A program made the position numbers and the translations under genes. 64,000 nt of DNA from Cylicocyclus nassatus (lineage: Eukaryota > Nematoda > Chromadorea > Rhabditida > Strongylidae). The stretch spans positions 85,144,636 through 85,208,635 of the forward strand of contig CATQJL010000112.1 of the NCBI GenBank assembly GCA_958299035.1, written 5' to 3'. Under the pieces are notes generated by a model, which was not told the DNA's origin, ran no database searches, and saw only the letters and a list, made by a program, of their open reading frames with translations. The stretch's first letter is position 1. The number at the start of each line of letters is the position of its first letter. Below are positions 1 to 10,700 of this stretch, piece after piece.

Positions 1-66
1 CAGAGGGCCATTAGCTACGCTAATCAAAGTTCATATTTATGAAAACTTTGTACATTTATGAAAAAA

Positions 67-105
67 CTAGCTGGCTTGCCCGGCTCCGCCGGGCCTGCCA
101 GCTAG
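67..105. repeat. GC-rich perfect-arm hairpin
   Basis: CTAGCTGGC (67-75) pairs with GCCAGCTAG (97-105), and inside it CCCGGC (79-84) pairs with GCCGGG (88-93) around a TCC loop, with 3-nt internal bulges on each side. It sits 5 bp outside the large foldback element and may be part of the same or an older insertion. Nothing marks it as a transcription terminator. Confidence 0.7.
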
Positions 106-110
106 ACCCG

Positions 111-512
111 TGTACGTATGTTCCAAATAGAAATTTTTATCTCTGAACCGATTGGGACCGAACTTTGCACACATACACTTCGGGGCAGGGAGCGTGTCAC
201 AGCCCACTTTTCGTTATCGATCGATGTCGATTTTACCGATTTTTTGCAAAATTTGAGCTAGGGGGCTGGAATTTGGCAGAGGGGTGTAGTCGAGCATGCT
301 GATCATCCCCACGAGGGTGATCAGCATGCTCGATTACCCCCCTCTGCCAAATCCCAGCCCTCTAGCTCGAATTTTGCAAAAAATCAATAAAATCGATATC
401 GATCGATAACGAAAAGTAGCCTATGACACGCTCCCTGCCCTGAAGTATATGTGTGCCAAGTTTGGTCCCGATCGGTTCAGAAATAAAAATTTGTATTCGG
501 AACATACGTACA
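111..512. mobile_element. Foldback/MITE-like element: two ~200-bp inverted arms
   Basis: Bases 111-124 (TGTACGTATGTTCC) are the exact reverse complement of 499-512. The pairing continues with scattered mismatches through both arms to a centre near 311-312, where GATCATCCC faces GGGTGATC. The pairing coordinates sum to 623 at the outer ends, so there is almost no indel between arms. Paired landmarks include GGCAGGGAGCGTGTCA in the left arm against TGACACGCTCCCTGCC in the right. No transposase is encoded. A non-autonomous foldback or MITE-type element is the best reading; the family is unknown to me. No clear target-site duplication is seen. Confidence 0.75.
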
Positions 513-560
513 TACATACAGACAGACAGACAGACATACAGACAGACAGACAAACAGACA
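511..560. repeat. CATA/CAGA tetranucleotide microsatellite
   Basis: CATACATA runs into CAGA repeats interrupted by single CATA and CAAA units. It begins exactly at the right end of the inverted-repeat element, an arrangement often seen at the edges of MITE-like insertions. It is followed by TATATATAAG. Confidence 0.85.
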
Positions 561-918
561 TTCAGCTTTATATATAAGATTACTACTGTTGTTATGGTAT
601 ATCGTATTGACACTCCTAAGCTAATCTGAGCTGAGAATATTTTTATCTTTTATGGCTGTTCTGCACCAAAAACTCAAGAACATTTGTATAAATCTAACAC
701 ACATTTTACTTCGAAAACGAAAATCTCCTCAAAAATTTTGAGCCTGCATTCACTGTATGGACTATCGCTAATAAGATATCTTCAAATTGCACGAAATTTT
801 CCTATTGAAAACGGAACTTGGATTTTTTTACTTTGCTCTGAGATCTTTCGCTGCTGTGGAACTTGTCGATGTTCTTTGTTGGATGGGTTTATCTGTGGAC
901 TAAGCTGCGGTGCTGTGA
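561..918. other. Intergenic sequence, no supported gene
   Basis: AT-rich. A minus-strand open stretch at about 783-930 reads ITAPQLSPQINPSNKEHRQV and onward to a stop. It looks mildly coding-like, but it has no start codon and no acceptor in a matching phase. A plus-strand frame at 684-1004 is Cys-rich and unremarkable. I support neither as a gene. Confidence 0.5.
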
Positions 919-1349
919 TTATTGTCTTCCGTTCATGTCTCTCACAAGCTCATCTATCCCGCTGTAGAGCTGTTAAAGTTCCATCATCCACGATGTTTAT
1001 GTAGACGTATAGAAGCGTGGGATCAGAACCTACGTAAAACATGCTTACACCAAGATGTGCAACATTACAACTCATGAGCACAATCATCTTTCTATGATAC
1101 CAGACAAACTGTCACACTGCTTTATGAGGTCGGAAATTTGCGAATGAATAATTTACGAGAAGCAACAACTTGGAGTTCCGAGAAAGATATTGTCAGAGCC
1201 GCGCGTAAAATCGGGATAAAATTTTTGCGCTCAACTTACCCTTTCGGACGTCTAATATCACGGAGTAAGAGCGCTATATCAGGAATTTTGGAAGAGGCAC
1301 CTTTATCCGCATAACTTGATAATGTTGTATTTGCCGAGAGATTCGACAT
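919..1349 (-). CDS. Tentative two-exon small gene or gene fragment
   Basis: Exon 1 would run from the ATG at 1347-1349 to 1240 (110 nt, phase 2) and ends at a strong donor, GG|GTAAGT. Its peptide includes SSKIPDIALLLRDIRRPK, which looks coding rather than random. Exon 2 would start at 961 after the acceptor CTCTACAG and read IDELVRDMNGRQ to a TAA at 919-921. Only the phase demanded by exon 1 is open there. The joined product is 50 residues with a 278-nt intron. I do not recognise it. It could be a real small gene, the first exons of a longer one, a decayed duplicate, or chance. It lies downstream of the giant gene in the same orientation. Confidence 0.3.
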
Positions 1350-1386
1350 GCATTGCTTTGTTTTACAAAAATTTATAAATAACAAC

Positions 1387-1392
1387 TTTATT
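1387..1392 (-). terminator. Candidate polyadenylation signal AATAAA for the giant gene
   Basis: The plus strand reads TTTATT here, so the minus strand has a canonical AATAAA 328 bp past the stop codon. The next minus-strand bases (GTTGTTATTT) are G/T-rich, as expected near a cleavage site. It lies just before the tentative small gene, which fits the end of one transcript ahead of another. Sequence alone cannot show that it is used. Confidence 0.4.
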
Positions 1393-1719
1393 ATCTTGCA
1401 GAAAAACAATATGCAATAACGAGCATGCATCTAATGAAAGCTGGATATATGAGATTACCCGGTGTGCATGGTGTTGGGAAACAACCCTTAATGAGAATAG
1501 CAAATTCTATGTGTTACTATCATCTACAATCATCTGACATGGAGATAATGGCATTGCTACGAGTAGCAAAAGCAATACCAGCATAAGCATTTCGTTTTAA
1601 CTTTGAGAAAGTCTTCGTTCGTCCCAGATTCATTGAAACTGGTCGATTTACTATAACGGTGACATACAAAGACGATTTCGGGTATAAACACAGCATTGAA
1701 AGCAAGATTTTCAATATTT
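1393..1719 (-). other. Presumed 3' UTR of the giant gene
   Basis: AT-rich sequence between the stop codon and the AATAAA signal. Short open stretches exist on the minus strand but show no coding character or conserved motif that I recognise. I see no repeat or structured RNA here. Confidence 0.4.
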
Positions 1720-4700
1720 TCAAAGCATAGTGCAGTAGTTGCGCATGCGTTGACGTGCTCGGCGTAGTGGACGTCGTCGTCGCTCGAGTTCCTCCTCATC
1801 TTGAACCAAGCCCACAGTGTCCATATCACGCAGTCCGGCCCTTATTGTAGCACGGCGACATTCAATGGCTCCCTCTTCGATCATTGGTAAGTCTTCTATG
1901 CGGTCTTTCAACGGGGGACGCTCCTGTAGCCCACTGCTTTGGTATCTCAGATAGGCGCAACCGTTATCATCACGTTCCACATGACCCATGATAAATGGAG
2001 TGCCCACGGTGAAAATCTCATCAGCTCGGCGATTTGGCGGTATGTAACTGGGATGCTTTTCAATCCATTCCGTTCGGTCAAAAGCGGCAACCTCACGCAC
2101 CGGGCTATACGTTCGAGAACGTCCGTTGCGTGATTCGCCGTTACCATATGTACCTCCATTGCGATACAAGGATTGGTTCGGTGGGTAGATAGGATGATGG
2201 ACCAAAACTCGCTCATCGAAGTTGCTAGATCGGCAGGAGTAACCACGTTCCTGTGCGGCAGTTGCAGCTGCCGGCTGATATGGGACTCTTTTGATTGTGC
2301 CAGACCGTGGTGGTGAACGAGCTCTTGGACTCAGTGATCGTTCTATGTGAAGTTTACGCACATAAGTCACTTCCGTACGCTCTTTGACTGTTGTCCAGGT
2401 ATGGGGAGAGAGCCGATGTTTGGAGCTGCGCTCATTCCTAGTCGATTGATCTCGTAGGTAGTACCGCTTATCCGACGACGATTCTCTCGAAAGAGAAGAG
2501 AATAGCTCAGAAGTTGTGCGGTCATCTGGTTGTCGAGCGCTAATTGAAACAGAAAAGCCGACGGGTTTTTGATCTCTCTCCAGGGTGTCCGCGCTCAAAA
2601 ATACCGGAAGCTCCTCATTTACTTTTGCTTGACCGTTTTCAAAAAGTTTGGCGTCCTTTTGTACATCTTGGGATTTTACTTTTAGCTGAATATCGAGGTC
2701 GACTTTACCACGACCATCATCTATTTGTTTTTCTACACTTGGCTGGTATGTTTCTAGTGATGGCTGCTTCCATAGAGCACCGACTTCACTGTAAGTTCTC
2801 GTCTTTGATTCCCTTCTAACTTGAGTCTCCTCCAAGGTTCTTGAGTAACCATCTGAGAAACCGCTATGGTAAACACTCACATGGTGACTGAGGGGTTGAG
2901 TTAACAATTCACTAGATCGATCTGTCTTATAGAGTGGTCCCTCGTAGACTTCCGATACGGGATAGTCGAGATGAGCAGGACCCTTCTTGAAGAATCCACT
3001 GATCTTTCCACCGAGAGCCTTGGCTGCTTCAGCGATGCCGAGTGGCTCTTCTTCGGGTTTCTCTGGTTTAGGTGCCGGTTCGTCAGATCTGCCACTGTGG
3101 TACACGCTCACATGATAGGTGAGAGGCTCACCTTCGATGTCTGTCACGCGAGTTGTGCTCTCCAGTGGTCCTTCGTAGGCTGCCGTAGTAGGATAGTCGT
3201 AGTACATGTCTCTTGCAGGAACAACTGCAATAACTTCGACTGGAGCTGGTGGTGGTGCGACTGGCTCTTGAGGAATATCGGATCGGCCACTGTGATACAC
3301 AGTGACGATATTGTGAATTGGCTGAGATTCGATATCTTCTCGTTTGTTCGTAGCTTCCAGTGGACCTTCGTACGGTTCTGATATTGGATAGTCAGGAATA
3401 GTTGGTCTTCTCTTGAACAGTCCAGTGATCTTGTCACCGAAGGTCTTGGCAGCATCAGCGATGTCAATTCTGGGCTCTTCTTCTGGCTTCGGCACTGGCT
3501 CATCAGATCTTCCGCTGTGGTAGACTGTGACATGGTGGGTGAGTGGTTCACCTTCAATGTCAGTGACGCGATTCGTGCTGTCAAGTGGTCCCTCGTAGAC
3601 TTCCGATACGGGATAGTCGAGATGAGCAGGACCCTTCTTGAAGAAGCCACTGATCTTTCCACCGAGAGCCTTGGCTGCTTCAGCGATGTCGAGTGGCTCT
3701 TCTTCGGGTTTCTCTGGTTTAGGTGCCGGTTCATCAGATCTGCCACTGTGGTACACGCTCACATGATAGGTGAGAGGCTCACCTTCGATGTCTGTCACGC
3801 GAGTTGTGCTCTCCAGTGGTCCTTCGTAGGCTGCCGTAGTAGGATAGTCGTAGTACATGTCTCTTGCAGGAACAACTGCAATAACTTCGACTGGAGCTGG
3901 TGGTGGTGCGACTGGCTCTTGAGGAATATCGGATCGGCCACTGTGATACACAGTGACGATATTGTGAATTGGCTGAGATTCGATATCTTCTCGTTTGTTC
4001 GTAGCTTCCAGTGGACCTTCGTACGGTTCTGATATTGGATAGTCAGGAATAGTTGGTCTTCTCTTGAACAGTCCAGTGATCTTGTCACCGAAGGTCTTGG
4101 CAGCATCAGCGATGTCAATTCTGGGCTCTTCTTCTGGCTTCGGCACTGGCTCATCAGATCTTCCGCTGTGGTAGACTGTGACATGGTGGGTGAGTGGTTC
4201 ACCTTCAATGTCAGTGACGCGATTCGTGCTGTCAAGTGGTCCCTCGTAGACTTCCGATACGGGATAGTCGAGATGAGCAGGACCCTTCTTGAAGAAGCCA
4301 CTGATCTTTCCACCGAGAGCCTTGGCTGCTTCAGCGATGTCGAGTGGCTCTTCTTCGGGTTTCTCTGGTTTAGGTGCCGGTTCATCAGATCTGCCACTGT
4401 GGTACACGCTCACATGATAGGTGAGAGGCTCACCTTCGATGTCTGTCACGCGAGTTGTGCTCTCCAGTGGTCCTTCGTAGGCTGCCGTAGTAGGATAGTC
4501 GTAGTACATGTCTCTTGCAGGAACAACTGCAATAACTTCGACTGGAGCTGGTGGTGGTGCGACTGGCTCTTGAGGAATATCGGATCGGCCACTGTGATAC
4601 ACAGTGACGATATTGTGAATTGGCTGAGATTCGATATCTTCTCGTTTGTTCGTAGCTTCCAGTGGACCTTCGTACGGTTCTGATATTGGATAGTCAGGAA

Positions 4701-7700
4701 TAGTTGGTCTTCTCTTGAACAGTCCAGTGATCTTGTCACCGAAGGTCTTGGCAGCATCAGCGATGTCAATTCTGGGCTCTTCTTCTGGCTTCGGCACTGG
4801 CTCATCAGATCTTCCGCTGTGGTAGACTGTGACATGGTGGGTGAGTGGTTCACCTTCAATGTCAGTGACGCGATTCGTGCTGTCAAGTGGTCCCTCGTAG
4901 ACTTCCGATACGGGATAGTCGAGATGAGCAGGACCCTTCTTGAAGAATCCACTGATCTTTCCACCGAGAGCCTTGGCTGCTTCAGCGATGTCGAGTGGCT
5001 CTTCTTCGGGTTTCTCTGGTTTAGGTGCCGGTTCATCAGATCTGCCACTGTGGTACACGCTCACATGATAGGTGAGAGGCTCACCTTCGATGTCTGTCAC
5101 GCGAGTTGTGCTCTCCAGTGGTCCTTCGTAGGCTGCCGTAGTAGGATAGTCGTAGTACATGTCTCTTGCAGGAACAACTGCAATAACTTCGACTGGAGCT
5201 GGTGGTGGTGCGACTGGCTCTTGAGGAATATCGGATCGGCCACTGTGATACACAGTGACGATATTGTGAATTGGCTGAGATTCGATATCTTCTCGTTTGT
5301 TCGTAGCTTCCAGTGGACCTTCGTACGGTTCTGATATTGGATAGTCAGGAATAGTTGGTCTTCTCTTGAACAGTCCAGTGATCTTGTCACCGAAGGTCTT
5401 GGCAGCATCAGCGATGTCAATTCTGGGCTCTTCTTCTGGCTTCGGCACTGGCTCATCAGATCTTCCGCTGTGGTAGACTGTGACATGGTGGGTGAGTGGT
5501 TCACCTTCAATGTCAGTGACGCGATTCGTGCTGTCAAGTGGTCCCTCGTAGACTTCCGATACGGGATAGTCGAGATGAGCAGGACCCTTCTTGAAGAAGC
5601 CACTGATCTTTCCACCGAGAGCCTTGGCTGCTTCAGCGATGTCGAGTGGCTCTTCTTCGGGTTTCTCTGGTTTAGGTGCCGGTTCATCAGATCTGCCACT
5701 GTGGTACACGCTCACATGATAGGTGAGAGGCTCACCTTCGATGTCTGTCACGCGAGTTGTGCTCTCCAGTGGTCCTTCGTAGGCTGCCGTAGTAGGATAG
5801 TCGTAGTACATGTCTCTTGCAGGAACAACTGCAATAACTTCGACTGGAGCTGGTGGTGGTGCGACTGGCTCTTGAGGAATATCGGATCGGCCACTGTGAT
5901 ACACAGTGACGATATTGTGAATTGGCTGAGATTCGATATCTTCTCGTTTGTTCGTAGCTTCCAGTGGACCTTCGTACGGTTCTGATATTGGATAGTCAGG
6001 AATAGTTGGTCTTCTCTTGAACAGTCCAGTGATCTTGTCACCGAAGGTCTTGGCAGCATCAGCGATGTCAATTCTGGGCTCTTCTTCTGGCTTCGGCACT
6101 GGCTCATCAGATCTTCCGCTGTGGTAGACTGTGACATGGTGGGTGAGTGGTTCACCTTCAATGTCAGTGACGCGATTCGTGCTGTCAAGTGGTCCCTCGT
6201 AGACTTCCGATACGGGATAGTCGAGATGAGCAGGACCCTTCTTGAAGAAGCCACTGATCTTTCCACCGAGAGCCTTGGCTGCTTCAGCGATGTCGAGTGG
6301 CTCTTCTTCGGGTTTCTCTGGTTTAGGTGCCGGTTCATCAGATCTGCCACTGTGGTACACGCTCACATGATAGGTGAGAGGCTCACCTTCGATGTCTGTC
6401 ACGCGAGTTGTGCTCTCCAGTGGTCCTTCGTAGGCTGCCGTAGTAGGATAGTCGTAGTACATGTCTCTTGCAGGAACAACTGCAATAACTTCGACTGGAG
6501 CTGGTGGTGGTGCGTCTGGCTCTTGAGGAATATCGGATCGGCCACTGTGATACACAGTGACGATATTGTGAATTGGCTGAGATTCGATATCTTCTCGTTT
6601 GTTCGTAGCTTCCAGTGGACCTTCGTACGGTTCTGATATTGGATAGTCAGGAATAGTTGGTCTTCTCTTGAACAGTCCAGTGATCTTGTCACCGAAGGTC
6701 TTGGCAGCATCAGCGATGTCAATTCTGGGCTCTTCTTCTGGCTTCGGCACTGGCTCATCAGATCTTCCGCTGTGGTAGACTGTGACATGGTGGGTGAGTG
6801 GTTCACCTTCAATGTCAGTGACGCGATTCGTGCTGTCAAGTGGTCCCTCGTAGACTTCCGATACGGGATAGTCGAGATGAGCAGGACCCTTCTTGAAGAA
6901 GCCACTGATCTTTCCACCGAGAGCCTTGGCTGCTTCAGCGATGTCGAGTGGCTCTTCTTCGGGTTTCTCTGGTTTAGGTGCCGGTTCATCAGATCTGCCA
7001 CTGTGGTACACGCTCACATGATAGGTGAGAGGCTCACCTTCGATGTCTGTCACGCGAGTTGTGCTCTCCAGTGGTCCTTCGTAGGCTGCCGTAGTAGGAT
7101 AGTCGTAGTACATGTCTCTTGCAGGAACAACTGCAATAACTTCGACTGGAGCTGGTGGTGGTGCGACTGGCTCTTGAGGAATATCGGATCGGCCACTGTG
7201 ATACACAGTGACGATATTGTGAATTGGCTGAGATTCGATCTCTTCTCGTTTGTTCGTAGCTTCCAGTGGACCTTCGTACGGTTCTGATATTGGATAGTCA
7301 GGAATAGTTGGTCTTCTCTTGAACAGTCCAGTGATCTTGTCACCGAAGGTCTTGGCAGCATCAGCGATGTCAATTCTGGGCTCTTCTTCTGGCTTCGGCA
7401 CTGGCTCATCAGATCTTCCGCTGTGGTAGACTGTGACATGGTGGGTGAGTGGTTCACCTTCAATGTCAGTGACGCGATTCGTGCTGTCAAGTGGTCCCTC
7501 GTAGACTTCCGATACGGGATAGTCGAGATGAGCAGGACCCTTCTTGAAGAAGCCACTGATCTTTCCACCGAGAGCCTTGGCTGCTTCAGCGATGTCGAGT
7601 GGCTCTTCTTCGGGTTTCTCTGGTTTAGGTGCCGGTTCATCAGATCTGCCACTGTGGTACACGCTCACATGATAGGTGAGAGGCTCACCTTCGATGTCTG

Positions 7701-10700
7701 TCACGCGAGTTGTGCTCTCCAGTGGTCCTTCGTAGGCTGCCGTAGTAGGATAGTCGTAGTACATGTCTCTTGCAGGAACAACTGCAATAACTTCGACTGG
7801 AGCTGGTGGTGGTGCGACTGGCTCTTGAGGAATATCGGATCGGCCACTGTGATACACAGTGACGATATTGTGAATTGGCTGAGATTCGATATCTTCTCGT
7901 TTGTTCGTAGCTTCCAGTGGACCTTCGTACGGTTCTGATATTGGATAGTCAGGAATAGTTGGTCTTCTCTTGAACAGTCCAGTGATCTTGTCACCGAAGG
8001 TCTTGGCAGCATCAGCGATGTCAATTCTGGGCTCTTCTTCTGGCTTCGGCACTGGCTCATCAGATCTTCCGCTGTGGTAGACTGTGACATGGTGGGTGAG
8101 TGGTTCACCTTCAATGTCAGTGACGCGATTCGTGCTGTCAAGTGGTCCCTCGTAGACTTCCGATACGGGATAGTCGAGATGAGCAGGACCCTTCTTGAAG
8201 AATCCACTGATCTTTCCACCGAGAGCCTTGGCTGCTTCAGCGATGTCGAGTGGCTCTTCTTCGGGTTTCTCTGGTTTAGGTGCCGGTTCATCAGATCTGC
8301 CACTGTGGTACACGCTCACATGATAGGTGAGAGGCTCACCTTCGATGTCTGTCACGCGAGTTGTGCTCTCCAGTGGTCCTTCGTAGGCTGCCGTAGTAGG
8401 ATAGTCGTAGTACATGTCTCTTGCAGGAACAACTGCAATAACTTCGACTGGAGCTGGTGGTGGTGCGACTGGCTCTTGAGGAATATCGGATCGGCCACTG
8501 TGATACACAGTGACGATATTGTGAATTGGCTGAGATTCGATATCTTCTCGTTTGTTCGTAGCTTCCAGTGGACCTTCGTACGGTTCTGATATTGGATAGT
8601 CAGGAATAGTTGGTCTTCTCTTGAACAGTCCAGTGATCTTGTCACCGAAGGTCTTGGCAGCATCAGCGATGTCAATTCTGGGCTCTTCTTCTGGCTTCGG
8701 CACTGGCTCATCAGATCTTCCGCTGTGGTAGACTGTGACATGGTGGGTGAGTGGTTCACCTTCAATGTCAGTGACGCGATTCGTGCTGTCAAGTGGTCCC
8801 TCGTAGACTTCCGATACGGGATAGTCGAGATGAGCAGGACCCTTCTTGAAGAAGCCACTGATCTTTCCACCGAGAGCCTTGGCTGCTTCAGCGATGTCGA
8901 GTGGCTCTTCTTCGGGTTTCTCTGGTTTAGGTGCCGGTTCATCAGATCTGCCACTGTGGTACACGCTCACATGATAGGTGAGAGGCTCACCTTCGATGTC
9001 TGTCACGCGAGTTGTGCTCTCCAGTGGTCCTTCGTAGGCTGCCGTAGTAGGATAGTCGTAGTACATGTCTCTTGCAGGAACAACTGCAATAACTTCGACT
9101 GGAGCTGGTGGTGGTGCGACTGGCTCTTGAGGAATATCGGATCGGCCACTGTGATACACAGTGACGATATTGTGAATTGGCTGAGATTCGATATCTTCTC
9201 GTTTGTTCGTAGCTTCCAGTGGACCTTCGTACGGTTCTGATATTGGATAGTCAGGAATAGTTGGTCTTCTCTTGAACAGTCCAGTGATCTTGTCACCGAA
9301 GGTCTTGGCAGCATCAGCGATGTCAATTCTGGGCTCTTCTTCTGGCTTCGGCACTGGCTCATCAGATCTTCCGCTGTGGTAGACTGTGACATGGTGGGTG
9401 AGTGGTTCACCTTCAATGTCAGTGACGCGATTCGTGCTGTCAAGTGGTCCCTCGTAGACTTCCGATACGGGATAGTCGAGATGAGCAGGACCCTTCTTGA
9501 AGAAGCCACTGATCTTTCCACCGAGAGCCTTGGCTGCTTCAGCGATGTCGAGTGGCTCTTCTTCGGGTTTCTCTGGTTTAGGTGCCGGTTCATCAGATCT
9601 GCCACTGTGGTACACGCTCACATGATAGGTGAGAGGCTCACCTTCGATGTCTGTCACGCGAGTTGTGCTCTCCAGTGGTCCTTCGTAGGCTGCCGTAGTA
9701 GGATAGTCGTAGTACATGTCTCTTGCAGGAACAACTGCAATAACTTCGACTGGAGCTGGTGGTGGTGCGACTGGCTCTTGAGGAATATCGGATCGGCCAC
9801 TGTGATACACAGTGACGATATTGTGAATTGGCTGAGATTCGATATCTTCTCGTTTGTTCGTAGCTTCCAGTGGACCTTCGTACGGTTCTGATATTGGATA
9901 GTCAGGAATAGTTGGTCTTCTCTTGAACAGTCCAGTGATCTTGTCACCGAAGGTCTTGGCAGCATCAGCGATGTCAATTCTGGGCTCTTCTTCTGGCTTC
10001 GGCACTGGCTCATCAGATCTTCCGCTGTGGTAGACTGTGACATGGTGGGTGAGTGGTTCACCTTCAATGTCAGTGACGCGATTCGTGCTGTCAAGTGGTC
10101 CCTCGTAGACTTCCGATACGGGATAGTCGAGATGAGCAGGACCCTTCTTGAAGAAGCCACTGATCTTTCCACCGAGAGCCTTGGCTGCTTCAGCGATGTC
10201 GAGTGGCTCTTCTTCGGGTTTCTCTGGTTTAGGTGCCGGTTCATCAGATCTGCCACTGTGGTACACGCTCACATGATAGGTGAGAGGCTCACCTTCGATG
10301 TCTGTCACGCGAGTTGTGCTCTCCAGTGGTCCTTCGTAGGCTGCCGTAGTAGGATAGTCGTAGTACATGTCTCTTGCAGGAACAACTGCAATAACTTCGA
10401 CTGGAGCTGGTGGTGGTGCGACTGGCTCTTGAGGAATATCGGATCGGCCACTGTGATACACAGTGACGATATTGTGAATTGGCTGAGATTCGATATCTTC
10501 TCGTTTGTTCGTAGCTTCCAGTGGACCTTCGTACGGTTCTGATATTGGATAGTCAGGAATAGTTGGTCTTCTCTTGAACAGTCCAGTGATCTTGTCACCG
10601 AAGGTCTTGGCAGCATCAGCGATGTCAATTCTGGGCTCTTCTTCTGGCTTCGGCACTGGCTCATCAGATCTTCCGCTGTGGTAGACTGTGACATGGTGGG

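Noticed and set aside
362..613. Minus-strand 83-residue frame with Cys/Val/Tyr-rich repeats
   Set aside because: It reads through the microsatellite and one arm of the inverted repeat. The low-complexity peptide is explained by the tetranucleotide repeat.
783..935. Minus-strand stretch reading ITAPQLSPQINPSNKEHRQV and onward
   Set aside because: Composition is plausible for coding, but there is no ATG in frame and the nearby acceptor does not match the phase of either tentative exon. Kept only as a note.
684..1004. Plus-strand 106-residue frame
   Set aside because: Random-looking and Cys-rich, with no recognisable domain. It overlaps the better-supported minus-strand splice pattern.
1520..1829. 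Minus-strand frames overlapping the stop codon of the giant gene
   Set aside because: They lie in the 3' UTR or in an alternative frame of the tail and show no motif or conserved feature.
1939..2819. Plus-strand frames opposite the unique tail
   Set aside because: Short antisense shadows of the minus-strand coding tail, with no independent support.
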